Shown here: positions 13,601 through 26,586 of the stretch, in pieces
Numbering within the stretch: position 1 is the first letter of the stretch
Layout of the letters: each line of letters begins with the position of its first letter
From: Strigamia acuminata
Lineage: Eukaryota > Arthropoda > Chilopoda > Geophilomorpha > Linotaeniidae
Length of the DNA stretch: 64,000 nucleotides
Direction: 5' to 3'
Assembly: GCA_949358305.1 (NCBI GenBank)
Contig: OX442321.1
Span: forward strand, 8,829,605 to 8,893,604
Notes under the pieces: model-generated
Told to the model about the DNA's origin: nothing
Databases searched by the model: none
The model's input: only the letters and a program-made list of their open reading frames with translations
Position numbers and translations under genes: made by a program

Positions 13601-15487
13601 TCAAATTTCATAAACACAAACTTTTTACTTGCGCAAAACAAATTCAATTAAAAAGTATTACGAAAAAAAATGGTAATTTACCTTTTTTTCTCCCCTCCCC
13701 TTTCTCACTTAAAAGTATTTGAAGGAAATTTTAATAAGTTCCGTCTCATGCATATTACAGGTTATGAGACGTGTAAGATAAAACTTGTATAAATAAGAAC
13801 ATGAAGCTGTTTTATATCCTTCCTTTCAAGCACTAGAAACCAGAGAAAGTGCAGCCCTCAGGGAAATCTTTATTACAGATCTTTCCCATCACTTCGGAAT
13901 GTAAATTTCTTGTTAAATAATCCCAAACCTAACTCCGCGCACAGTCCAAAACACGCTTTTTAAACGCAATTGTCAATGAAAGAATAACCGTAAACTGCGC
14001 TGCAAACGAGAAACGCGTTTCAAATGTGTTTTCTGCACCCATCACCTTCAACAGTCGAGAAAATGTGCTGAACTAACAATTTCTACTTTTATGTATCCCT
14101 TTAAAAACATCAAAAGATGTATACGCAGAAAAGTAATCAAGAAGCCCTTCTCAAAACTTCCCTCCCTATTCTCCCCTAACGGTAATTTGCTGACGACGAA
14201 AAAGAGAAAGAACTGCGCGTAAAAATGCTTGACCAAACACTTTTCACAAGTGATAAAGTGTTTTAATAAGCGTGGCTCCGCATCGGAAAACTCATTTGTA
14301 CAAATGCGAGCCCTTCGCGCTAATTAATAGCCTATTAAACCGCATTATCTTTACGCGAAATCCACTAATCCGAATAAAAATATCCAAAAATTTAAAAGAA
14401 AACTTCGAATCCATTCAAATTGATTGATTGATCACTCGTGTAAATCATCGTTGTACCAGTAAAAAATGACAAAAATGTACTATCAATTTTTTTTATTTTA
14501 TTTTATTTTATTTTTATTCATTCATTGTGTAAAGATAGCAACATCACGTAGAGGAAATCCACGAGCAGAGATTTATAGCGACACATCAAGTTAGATGAGA
14601 TATATTACTCCTATAGGTTGTACTATTAATCATACCAAGGGTGGTGGGGGAAGTTGGTTCAGGTGTTCTCTCGCACCAAGAGATGATTAGGAGAGAAATG
14701 GGCGTGGTATCACTTGATTAATTAATCCAATTAATTGCAGGGAGGAGTAACTGATTGGGATCATGGAAAACCCAATAAATGGTTTTAATTTGCAATTGTC
14801 CCAAGATGGCAACAGTTTGTGATCGAATTACCACTTGCGCCAAGTTGTACCGAGCGCTAGGGTTATTTATATGATTTACGATTTACTCGGGTGCTAATTG
14901 AGTTCAAATATCCATTCAAAAAAATTGATTAATTATTCGTTTAAAAAATCAAATTAAATCGCATCGTAACTCGTGCTCACAGTTAATGCTACTTCAAGCT
15001 CAGCATTCTAAATCATTGCATTTAGTGTGTAAAATAACTTAGTGCTTGCTTTTCACCAAAGGACACCAACCAAACCACGGAAAGTCGAAATGATCCCCTC
15101 ATTAAAAATAATAAGACAGAATGTCTTAAGATATATTCCTTCTAAGTTACTGCAACAACAACGTTTGTTTGCATTGAAAACATCAATGAATACGATCACT
15201 TTAAGATAACAAAATTCGTTATATAAATCCTGCTTTATAGACAGTTGTAATAATTTGTGTACTTACAGAAGGAATTTGCAAGATTTGATGACTCGCATCG
15301 AAGCAGTTCTGTGCTGTGAGCCAAGTTTATCGCGATGCATTGTGGGCATTACGATCACATAAAATAACATTTCCACTCTACGGTATGAATTATTTTCATT
15401 TAATTTTTTTTGATTTCCCTAATGAAATCAAAATAAACATTTCTATTCTTTTTGAATACACAATTTGCAATGTCCACTGTATAAAAA

Positions 15488-15493
<6 letters not shown>

Positions 15494-15520
<27 letters not shown>
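15494..15520 (+). repeat. poly(A) run of 27 bp
   Basis: An uninterrupted run of 27 A. It could be the tail of a degraded retroposed copy, but no recognisable retrotransposon or retrogene body precedes it. Confidence 0.8.
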
Positions 15521-15525
<5 letters not shown>

Positions 15526-16379
15526 TGTTTACACAGCAAGCAGAAGAATTGAGTTTATCATAACTCGCAATGCTAATATTTATCCAAGAACTATTTACTT
15601 AGGAAATAATAATTGATTGATGCAGCTTGAATGTTCGGAAAAAGTCTGGACAAAGACTGCGCAAGATACACTCCACCTCAACAGGTATATGGCCAGGTCT
15701 CAAGGTGATTTATAACGGGACACAAAGACTTAGACAGCTGACCTCCAGGGCATCAACCATCGTCCCGCTGAGTTATAGGTTACCTTTTCCCCTTCTCCCA
15801 CCTGCAATTTCCCACACTAACTTTTGCCCAAATTGAAGATTTAACCCCAACTAGATGCAGTGAGTGGGCTATTAAATAACTAAAACATAATTTCCGCTTT
15901 TAACCTTAATTGCATACAACCAAATGAATATTATTACAAAAACCACTCTTTGGAATTAAGATGTTGATTACAACAACAACAACAATAACAACACAGCTGT
16001 ATGGAAATTTTAATTTTAGGTAAATGAAATGTTTTGACTGCATTCTACCATTGAAAAATTAGCTCTTTCCCAACCAAAAATAAAAAAATAAAAAAAACAA
16101 CATCTTATTTCCATAAAGGTCTGATAGCTTGGAAAAGCTTGGAAAAGAACGACCGAATCTTTAGAAATATAAAAATGAAAAAGTGAGTCGCATTTTCGTT
16201 CAACCTCATTAAGTTTAAGTCTCTTTACAGGATTTTAATAAGAAAAATGCATGCACGAGCTGGTAAAATAATGCCAAAAGAAAGGCTTAATGCATTAAAA
16301 CAATTTGAATTTACAGTAGTATAATAAATTCCAAATGAGAGTTAAGAAGAAAAGAAATAAACAAAGTATGCTGAGTGAC

Positions 16380-16470
16380 TGGGAAATGGAAGAGAAGGAA
16401 AGAAAAAGAAACAAAGTGGAAGGAAGAAAAAGAAAGAAAAAGACGTGAAGCAGAAAAGACTGACAAAAAA
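16380..16470 (+). repeat. polypurine (GA-rich) tract
   Basis: Nearly all purines, with irregular GAAA/GGAA units. Such tracts can adopt triplex structures. The frames running through it are a by-product of composition, not genes. Confidence 0.6.
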
Positions 16471-19448
16471 GAGCTTGTAAAAATAAGGAGAAATTTAAAT
16501 TGGAAAAACAGACCGAAAAGAAATATCATGCTTCTTTGTATAAACATTGTACTTTTCAAATTACAATTTTAAATAGTCGGGAAACAGTGTCGAATTTTTT
16601 TCTTCCTTTTTTCCTTTTTTCTTCTTCAAATATCTGAGTAATACGAGAAAAAGAATCGAGTACGTGTCTTACTTATCGAATCAAATTATATAAAAATAGA
16701 AAAAAATTGCCAGAAAATTGGAAGAAAAAAAAAATAGATATAAAAAAAGTGGAGTATTATCAACAAGACGCTAGGAAATTGAATTGTACATGAGTAAAAT
16801 CAACTCTGTATTGAGCACTAAACAAGTCCACGCTGGCTCCCAGAGCAAAACTTTCAAGAGAATAAGAAAAACTTATAATCAATAAAAGTACTGTCTGTAG
16901 ACATTAAAGGTGAAACGCACTTCGGACATGATGTTGGGCAGCGTTGACATATTCCACCGCCTTGACACAAGTGGATGAAATCTAATTGGCAAATGACAAA
17001 GTAGCCATGTGCACAAGTGTACATTTTCACACGTCGTGTTTAAAACTTGCAGTAATTGCAAAATTTGTCAAAAACTGTCAACATTAATGACATAATCATA
17101 GTAAATTTTAAATTAAAAAATTTACTTCTGTTTGATTTAGTTTTTGTATTTGTGAATAAGACTGTGAAACTGAAAACATAGTACAATGGAAAAATTTATT
17201 GTAAAGTTTCAGGCGTCTAATCTATTTATACAAACAGCAGGAACTAAAACTTTGTTATTGCATGGGTTTCTGTATTATTTTGGCTTTAAAACAGTCCAAA
17301 GTGATGTGTTTTATGCTAGAAAACCGCCTTCTGGGACACACTTGACATAACTTATGTGTATGCATAGATTCACAGGTGCCTTGCAACCAGCAAATGTAAT
17401 CAAATTTTTTTCCCCAGAACACTTGCAAAAATCCCACACAAGTAAATTTTAAAAAGCAGACACAATATTATGATTTCGGTGTTAAGATCTGGTATTTATT
17501 TATTTATTTTTCTAAAGCCAAAGAATGAATATCGTATTTGTTTTACTTATGACCAGAACTGAAGTGTAAACACCAGCTGCTACTTGAGCCGTGAAGAATC
17601 CACGATAACAAATGAGGATTCAATAAAACTTTGACATTTGGCAATACTTTTCATTTAAGTGCAGTGCAAACAGCAACAGACTTACACCAGATTTACATTT
17701 CTATCGGGAAAAAAGGTCTTTGGTTGCACATTGATCAGTTGGCAGTGTACACTGTTGAATTAGTAAACGGTTCGGACATGCTTTATACAAAGCCACACCG
17801 CAGCAATTTATCTCAATTGCACGCCCCAACTTGTTCTATCTCTAATAGACAGAAGGAGAATCCTAACAAATCCCCGAGTTGCTCTCCGTCAACTTTCCAC
17901 ATTGCTCACCAGGTGGATTTCGATGGACACTTATCTCCCAGCGGGCTTTCAAATGTTTGTCATGGGAGCAGCTACCCGATCGATATAAAAAGAACTTTGT
18001 CGGCAACATGTTGGTCAAGTGCCACTTTGATGTGTTCCCCACCATGTTTGGCGCTGTTTCACGATTCTCGGTCTCAACCGCTAATTAAAAGAGACTAGTG
18101 GACTTCAGACCGTGCCCTGAACGAGAGCAACTTTCCAAACAAGTTGTGGCACACAGATCCACTCAAGGTAAACGCCACTGACCGCTGGCAGTTTCCTCTT
18201 GGATGCGCCCTACTCCAACGTCCTTCAATCTTTACGGATGTGAACGCGAGTCGAGAGCATCTCCTGATCTTTACACAAGACATTGTGTTTTGCCCACTTC
18301 GCGTGTTGTCACGAATGAAACTAAATCATTTTGATGATGTTACTTGAGAAGAAAAAAATCAATCGCGCATACAAACCAACAACTTTTCCTAAAAAAAAGA
18401 AAATTTCCCACATTTTTTTTCCCCTTTAAATTTATTTATTTTATTGAATTTCGTTCGCGCATCGATAGGAGAAACGCGTCGAATCACAATGAATATAAAA
18501 TTGCAGGCAATTGAAACCGAAATTGCTTTAACATGTGGAAAGTTTACTGCAATTGTCATTTTTCAAAGACAAATTGAATATTGACAAGTTGCATTTTTTT
18601 GCCAGATAATTTCCTGCTGCGTAAACAAAACGAAAGAGGAAACTTGAAATCCAAAGTACTAAGCTTAATTCTCCATTCATTCATTCCCTATTTCAATGCT
18701 CAACAAATTCAATGCTAAATTATTCCAACTTGTAATCCTCGAATTGATGTCATATCACATAGCGGTGTCGTGTTCTACGAGAATTAACAATTGACACAAA
18801 CCCTTTTAATTCGCCTTGAATTCGCATCACTTGATACACAAACGCTTCACATTTAATGAACTAAAGTGTCACATGATCATTACAGCGCATAATTATAACC
18901 AATGGTGCAGTGCACGTCTCGTGTTTAATAAACAGATATTTTATTGATATTGAGTCTCTAAATAAGCACTTCTCATGTGTCCTCGCCACACGAGAACACG
19001 CTAACTCATCTGATAACTACATGACATATGAAAATGTCGCATCCGACCTTTAAAAACTCAATTTCTTCCCTATGATATTCCTTTAAAAAGCAATTAAAGT
19101 GTGGATCTTTTTCGGAAATAGAGATGACAAAGTGCCCAAGTTGGTACACAGGTGGAATGGGGGTGCCTCTATGGTGATGGATGGGGTGAGCAGTGCGATG
19201 GGATCCCGCCATCATTCATGGTTTTAAGTACGTGACAGAGCTAGCGGAAATTCCTCTTCTAACGAGGCAGCCAAAAGTAGTAATTTACCCATCAAGAAGG
19301 ATTATGGGAATTCACCCATCCACCCCCTACCTTTCACCGACGTTCTATCTCGAACGCTATAACTAAGAATTTGTTTAATATTTGCCCTTTTTCGCCGATA
19401 TGCCCCATTTTGTGCCTTTGTGGAATACGCAAAACTGTGCGGCTGACA

Positions 19449-19462
19449 GGATCACGTGATCC
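19449..19462. promoter_or_regulatory. 14-bp palindrome around an E-box
   Basis: GGATCACGTGATCC is a perfect palindrome centred on CACGTG, the core bound by bHLH and bHLH-ZIP factors. Binding is inferred only. Confidence 0.4.
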
Positions 19463-22400
19463 CGTCCATCAAAATGATTGCCTCGAGAGAACTTGCACTA
19501 CCCAATATCTTTCGCCTTATAACTCCACAATGAGATTCCATTGAGGTTTCATCGACTTCTCCCTTTCAAACTGTCAATCACAATTGAAAGTTTTCTCCCC
19601 ATTTGAATTTCTTTCCGCCTCCGCCCGCCAAAGTTCGTCAACAAATCGTTAAGACAGCATCAGCCGTCGCTGATCAGTGTCAGTATTTGCCGCTATTGCA
19701 GCTTAATCCATTCACAGAATTGGATTTCCGACCAGAATACTGTATCATTCTCCCCTCTATGTGTTTTAGTGACGGCTGACTTGTGTTCATAACCAGGTGC
19801 TATTGAAATTCCGCTCACCTCCCAGCTAGCGACTCAAATATCCCAAGGTGCTGCGTTAAGAATACTAAAATTGCGACAAAGGAACATCGTATTAGCTATG
19901 AAAAATTCTCCCTTTGGCACATTCTCTCTTACTCTTACTCTCTCTCTCTCTCTCATCTATCGTTTATTTCACGCTCCAGCAGAGTTAACAAGAAAAATGT
20001 TTCGACAATTCCAATTAAATTCTAAATACATTTGCGATCAAAAATGTCAACATCTGAAATTCACTCAGGTTACTAAACCCTTTCAAAGATTACGACCGCT
20101 TAATTTGATTACCCCTTAAGGCTAAGCTTGACTAATCTTCAAAGCAAACCTTTTTATTATATTTTTATTTTATATTCATAAAAATCTCATTATTTTTAAT
20201 CGTCCAGAATCGAGAAATAGATTAAAAAACATTTTCTGCTATTTTTTTCTATATCGGCAAATTTTTATAGAGAAAAATGTGAAAGGGGAAATGGAAACAA
20301 TCACAGTAAAACTTGAGATCGTGGCATCAATCTCATTTCCTTTTCTACAAAAAAATGAAACGAAACCTGTCTGTCTATGTTTGTTCAAACGCTCCATTAT
20401 TCATCGTGTCAATAAATAAATAAATAAAACAAAACCTCAACTTTTCTATTTTTTTTTATTTCTACAATTGTTTATTTATCTTATCGAAGAAGTCGCACGG
20501 CTTTTCAATCTGTCCAATTCCAACTCTTCGAAGAGGATTTAATTTAATACAGTTTCCTCAATTGTTTTGACAAACAATTTTTTGCTCTTTTGCCTCTTGT
20601 CAAAACGCTCAACTAACAATGTTAAAAAATCAATCAATTTTTAACTTCTAGTCTCGAAAATACCTTAAATCTAAGCCTAGAAACCAGACAGGCATTGATT
20701 TTTTCATCTAAAATAATGCTACGTAGACATTAATCTACCAATTATTTTCCAACAAAACTAAAATTTATTTCACATTTTCAATTCCAAGTTCCATTTCCGG
20801 TCCATGAAACAAACAAAAAAAAAACAATAAAATAAATTAAACATTCAAATTTTACATTCAAAAATTCAATTTATTCACCCTAATAATAAAAAAAAGAAGA
20901 AAATATCCTTCCAAAACAAGCTTATAAACTTACTGTTCCCATTTTCTTTAATGTTTTTTAGCCTTCAAAAGCAACTACTGCTTTGATAAATAGTTGGCAA
21001 TAAAAGACAAGTGTAAAAAACAAGTGTAGTCTTCATAATTCGTCAAATAGCAATTTTTTCCTACTTGGATCCCAATGGTATTTTTATGAGACGATCCATG
21101 AAAGCGAAACTCATAAATCCGCTCCCGCAAACGAGACTCCTGAGAGATGATCACATGATCATAAAATAGGGTTTGCTCCCACAGTGACAACATTAAGAGA
21201 AGATGCATCGTGCAAAAAGTAAAATAGGTAAATGGGAGGGTACGCGAGGCCGCCATTTTGACTGCCGAGCTTAGACGCTGCCAGAAATTAATGTCAACAC
21301 GAATGGAATAATGTCGACGCTTGCTATCTATGTATATTTAAGTCACAACGACAAACCTGGTGCAAATTTCATTTGAAAAGACCTAATAAAAGACGGAAAT
21401 CTTGTAATTGCTCAGCCAATTACACCCTTTACAAGAGATGCAGGCAAAAGCACCCAAATGCAAATTGATCCCATCCGCAGTCGACTCCCACTAGGGACAA
21501 TTGGGCCCTTGCGGCCAACCCTTTCAACTGGCAGTGCGCAAACACAAAACAATTGTATTTAATTAAACTTTGATCACTCCATTCCTTTTGGCATTCCACA
21601 TAAATGCAAAATTAAGGTACAAATCAATAACCTGCAATAATCTGTTAACAGGTTATCGTCATTTGTTATTATTGATGAAAATTTTTCCATAATGGTAATT
21701 GATTTGCAGGCAAATTGGTTTAACGAGAAATTATCGCGTTGTTCAGATTACAATTGGGGCCACCCGAAAGGTATTAACATTTCGACGAAAACTAAAGAGA
21801 AAGCAAGCTCATCAAGCTCATCATTTGAAAATGAAAAGTATAAGTCACAATACAAACAACTTTTTTTTTTCTCTCTCCTTGTAAATTGTTTATGTAAGAA
21901 GGATTTAAAGTATTAAAGAGTTCACAAATAACATTTTCAAGCAATCCCTAGTGTACCGATTCGTTTATTATTTACAAAAGCAGAAAATTTATTTCTAGAA
22001 TTCTTGCTGTATTGTTAAAAAACCATTATTTTTCAGTTTTCTAAATTAAAAATGCGAGTTTAAATTCCCCTCAATTGCCATGAGAAATTAAATTGTATTT
22101 GGACGTGCTCTGCAGCAAAGCTCTAGAGCCAAAAGATGTCCAGATTTCCTACTCCGAAATGAATTAATAACTCATAGAAAGAAAGAAAAAAAAGTGGTTT
22201 TCAACCTAAAACAACTTGTAATTGCCTCTTTAAATATTAAAATAATATTTGCAACACGTTAATAAATTATTTAATTTACATTTTAACCATAATTTGGCAA
22301 AATATACTTTAAAATTTTTTTTTAGAAAAAACACTAAATAAATTAAATTTTCCCTTGTTTTCTGTCGAATTTAAAATTTAAACTTTGAAATTTGAAACAA

Positions 22401-22597
22401 GGCTCCATTTATTTGAGAATCAATGAGCTTAAAAAATTTAAGTTTTCATAAATATAAATCGGTAAAAGTTTCTCTTTAACTTTCTTCTACCAGAACGAAA
22501 TAGGCTGCAACTCATCTGGGAAAAAGGCCAAAAAGTGATGGGTTCGTGTTCCATTCTATGCAACAATCTCACGAGACAGGCCGAGTCTCCGATGTGG

Positions 22598-22660
22598 TAT
22601 ATAAAGGACTTGAGGGGAAGCCCAACTGCTAGCCTCTAACCACCTTCTAATCGGATTAGA
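22598..22660 (+). promoter_or_regulatory. candidate TATA-type core promoter
   Basis: TATATAAAGG at 22598-22607 sits in a locally GC-richer stretch. About 40 nt downstream is the palindrome TCTAATCGGATTAGA (22646-22660), two head-to-head GATTAG cores as used by Otx/Pitx-class homeodomains. No coding exon was recognised downstream, so the transcript, if any, is unknown. Confidence 0.3.
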
Positions 22661-23440
22661 GAACACTCACGACTGAAGCAGAGCTTGAGTTGCACGGTAA
22701 CAAATAAAAGTTCCAAATTGAAATCCCAAGATGCACTGTTTACCAAGTAATTTTTAATCAACCACTGGCTTTTCTATTTGATTATGCGCCTTAAATATGA
22801 TATAATTACGTTGTGCTTCGCATAACTCGGTTACCATCATCTAGTTCATTATTATCGGAAAAATTTCATTGCACTTTACTAGCTGCAGTCAAAACGTCGT
22901 GTTACAAGTGTGAAAGTCGTGAAAGGCGTGTCTGTTTTTGGTTTGTCACGTTAAAAAATGAAAAAACATACACAAACACCTAAAACACGCCATTTTGAAT
23001 GCAGCTATTGTTGCACCGACCAACTGGCATTTAAATCATAACCCAATGTATGATTTGTTCTCGTTTTGTAACGTCTCCTACCTATAAATTATCTACGTTC
23101 ACGGCGCCAGAATGTAATTTGAATACCACCGAAATCGACTCAAAATCTCAATTGCTCGTTAATTATTTATCAATGTCAGATAAAACCATCTCTACAATAA
23201 TTAAGTGATATTAGTTTTTGACGTAGAACTACGGAAATGGAAACCAGCGCCAGGGCCGGAAATGGTGATGGAAACTAACAATGCCACGATAGAAAAAACA
23301 ATAAAAACACGTAGTTCCACGTTGCGGCACGTGATACTACTGTGTCCCTTTGTAATTTTTTTTTATTTATAAATTTCATCAATGTTTTATACAAGTTCTT
23401 GTGGCTTGAACCTTTAAACCAATAAAAATCCTCCAACCAG

Positions 23441-23471
<31 letters not shown>

Positions 23472-25480
23472 CGAATATACTTTTATTTTTATTATGTTTT
23501 TGCACAGATTAATCTTTTCTTCGTGAATTAACAATTCTCAAAAAAAATAATAAAAGTCGTCATTTTTTAGATGGACGTCATCAGCTTCCGAAAATTTATG
23601 ACAAAATTATATTCACGACCTTTAATTATCAAGACAAGTAATTAATTAGTAGGTTAGCAGTATTAAATTTCAACATCTCAAAAAGCACGCAACGGAAATT
23701 TAAACATTCTGCAGTAGTTCCGCGAAATCAACTTTGCACAAACAGAGTAATTAGTGCTCACAAAGTCCCATCATTATCGTGTAACCAGAGAAAGCACAGA
23801 AAAGAGTTTGTTGTGATTATACATTAAACTATTCTCTTTTGATTTCTTAATTATCATTACATTTTCCTACAAAAATGTTCAACTTAAATCAGAAATCACC
23901 GACTAATCCAGAATAAAAGTAGAAAAATCAAGTACTGAATTAGAAGAACCAATCAATACTAACAGACTATCATTACTCCTCAAACGATTGCTTCATTTAT
24001 AGTAATAGCCAATCAAACCCGAATCCCTTACATCCCACTGAAATTTTATTATGCAGCCTGCTTAAATATTCCCAGCCATTCCATAAATGCACGAAGAAAA
24101 GAAAAACTTTTGCGTGACAAGAATTCATCAATTTCATGGTAAACATATTTGTCACATAAGAAATGAATCATGTTTCCCCTCTAAATATTGCCTAATTAAA
24201 ATAAAAATTTTTAAGAAAAAAGTCAAATTTAATTCTGCACACCATCAATCTTCCCGAAGTAAAAACTAGCAAAACAATTCGATTTTTACTTGACATCTTT
24301 GTTCAATCGAACTAAAAGCATTAAATTGATACAAACTGATAAAAACCGTTAAACAAGTACGCATTAACAATATTAAAAAGTTTGGGACCACTCAAATCAG
24401 ATTAGAAGTAATTATCACCGACTTGAATGTATATTTTAAACACAAATTTTGGAGGTAGGAAAAAAAAGCATAGAAGAGTATAGTCATAAAAGAAGATTGA
24501 AGAAATATTTTATCACATCTCTCCAGTGCAATTTGGACGAAACCTAATCACCATCAAAAGCAAGCACTGGGGACCAATTGAGAGCCGTTCGAAAAAAAAA
24601 GAGAAAAAAAGCGTTTAAAAGAAGAAAAAAATACATTAACATCGTAAACTTGTCCCAAATAAACTCTTAAACCCTTTTATACCTGCATTTAGTTACACAA
24701 CCCAAAAAAAAAGATATTATTTTTTTTATTTTTATACCCAAAAATTGAAATGAGAATAATTCGCAAACAATTGACGATGCGGTTGTTCGGCCAATCTCTT
24801 TTGCCATGCGAGATGCCAAGTGAAAGAACCCGTGCTCCTGTAACCTCCTTCCACCCCTTTAACAGCCCCCTTTCACCCTCTCCGAAGAACGCATCTTCTG
24901 ACGCTGATCAGACTTTACGAGAGGATTGTCAAAGTGGCACCAAAGCGGAGAATCAGAGCAGAACGCACACTCATCAGACGGCACAACCCAATTCGGATGG
25001 AAAATCCACTTGCAATGCAATGCACCACCTCTTTTCTTCTTTTTTTCTCTTTTCTCTCCCTCCTTTTTCTTCTGCTTTTCTCAAGGCGCAACTTCTTTGA
25101 TCTGCATTTGTTTCCTGTCTCCCAGCTTTACTTAAAGTACAAAGTTTCTCCATTCTTTTTTATTTCATTTGCAGAAAGCGGAAGTTTAAACAAGTTGGCT
25201 TGCAAATTTGTTACATGTATTTGCAATTTGAGGGCAGTCTTGTTCGCAAATTGTTGCTATACAACATTTCGCCAATCAATTGCGAAACCTTTCCAAGAAT
25301 GTCTACATTTCTGCAAATAACTTACGTATAGAGTATAGGGAATGGACAAATGGTATGTGGAATATTAATAAATTCAATAGCGTCTCCCCTCTTTAAAATA
25401 TGTAAAGTACACGTAATACACGTTATGAAACTATTTTAATTAAATTCTGTACACTTGAAAAAAGTTCCATGATGTATCAA
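22661..25480. other. intergenic, no gene seen
   Basis: AT-rich, without a supported coding region. It holds a 28-bp A run (23441-23468), an E-box GCACGTGA near 23327-23334 and an AAAATGGCG-type site on the minus strand (22988-22996). The 116- to 128-codon overlapping open frames near 24750-25320 lie in different frames over a T/C-rich stretch and look spurious. Confidence 0.55.
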
Positions 25481-25660
25481 TTTATATGCAAAAAATGTAC
25501 TATTTAAAATGAAATAAAAATGCACTTTTAATGCAAAAAATGCACTATTTAAATAAAATAAAAATGCACTATTTAAATAAAATAAAAATGCACTTTTTAA
25601 TGCAAAAAGTGCACTATTTAAAATAAAATAAAAATGCACTTTTTAATGCAAAAAAATGTA

Positions 25661-26451
25661 CTCCCTCTGTCCCAAATTATGGTATACATTTCTCAAAAAA
25701 ATTCTTGATTATCGTTGGTTTTGTATATTTTTAAGATATTTTAACTGAATATCCTTCTAAATTAAGTGTGTTTGCTAACCAATGTATTGCATTATGGGTA
25801 ATTAGTTTTATCATTCCGTTATTGCTAAGTTGAATCTTCTCAAAATGCACTCAAAATTAAATGACACCTGTTGTGCTTAAAGTAAAGTGAAAATGAATTC
25901 GAAAAATGGCTGTTTCCAAAAAAAATGACAAAATAGAATAAATTAAGTGATAATCAGCGAAATTGTATACAACAGCTCTAGCTGAAACAAAGCATTGTTA
26001 GGAATAAGACATCATTAGTGAAATTTGCAGGCAAATTGAAATTACTCCACTAACTATTTCACGAATTCGGCGAGAAGTTAAAAAACAATACAATGAAGGA
26101 CATATTCCTGCCAAAAGATAAACATAACAATGTATTTTTGACATTGCAATGTTGTATGGAGTCAGGGATGATAGCAAAGAATGGCAACAATTACAAAATT
26201 CACAAATTCAGAGCAATCATTAAAAGTTATCTTATGGAGTATTATTTATTGTTATTGTTTACTCTTTATTTTTTATTGTTATTATTTACTCCATATTATT
26301 TATTGTTTACTTAATTTATTCATAATTTAACTTATTTATATTAATTTTGCATTTTTATAATGATAAAAATCAAATAAAACTTGAAATGTATACCATAATT
26401 TGGGACAAAAATAATAGTAGAAATGTATACCATAATTTGGGACAGAGGGAG
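25661..26451 (+). mobile_element. Tc1/mariner-type non-autonomous element, copy B
   Basis: A 791-bp element with the same 33-bp terminal inverted repeats as copy A (25661-25693 and 26419-26451) and flanking TA (25659-25660, 26452-26453). The sequence matches the reverse complement of copy A with scattered substitutions and small indels. It includes the internal repetition of the terminus (26384-26406 region) at the same end. The transposase remnant at 26020-26121 is better preserved here than in copy A. Both copies are defective, so mobility would need a transposase supplied from elsewhere. Confidence 0.88.
26020..26121 (+). pseudogene. remnant of transposase helix-turn-helix
   Basis: Within element B the frame EICRQIEITPLTISRIRREV followed by KKQYNEGHIPAKR and a stop looks like the N-terminal helix-turn-helix of a Tc1/mariner transposase (helix, turn, then S-R-I-R-R recognition helix). 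Upstream in the same frame, toward an ATG near 25905, there are several stops. Copy A has lost about 10 bp inside the recognition helix. No DDE/DDD catalytic region is present in either copy. Confidence 0.55.
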
Positions 26452-26586
26452 TACTATTTAATGCGAAAAATGCACTTTTTAATACAAAAAATGTACTATT
26501 TAATGCGAAAAATGCACTTTTTAATGCAAATAACGCACTTTTAATTTTAATGCAAATAATTTACTTTTTAATACCAAAATGCAAAT

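Larger units (their letters stand above)
10635..22597. other. intergenic, AT-rich, no gene seen
   Basis: No gene is supported. Contents: A/T-rich simple sequence, a TTTTA repeat (about 14485-14516), a 27-bp A run (15494-15520), a polypurine tract (about 16380-16470), a TC repeat (about 19938-19954), a group of TAATTA-like homeodomain cores (about 14717-14738), the 14-bp palindrome GGATCACGTGATCC (19449-19462), and AAAATGGCG-type sites at 13192-13203 (plus) and 21251-21259 (minus). The 155-codon open frame at 17631-18098 is low in complexity, lacks any known motif and overlaps other open frames, so I do not call it. Confidence 0.55.
25486..26586. repeat. AT-rich minisatellite split by a transposon
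   Basis: Irregular tandem units of about 20-24 bp built on ATGCACTTTTTAATGCAAAA and ATGCACTATTTAAATAAAAT lie on both sides of the element at 25661-26451 (25486-25660 and 26452-26586). The unit motif on both sides is the same, so the transposon landed inside an existing array. The open frame on the minus strand at 25436-25639 exists only because the repeat lacks stops. Confidence 0.8.

Noticed and set aside
17631-18098. 155-codon open frame in the desert
   Set aside because: Longest left-half frame but Ser/His/Cys-rich without a known fold, with competing frames on both strands.
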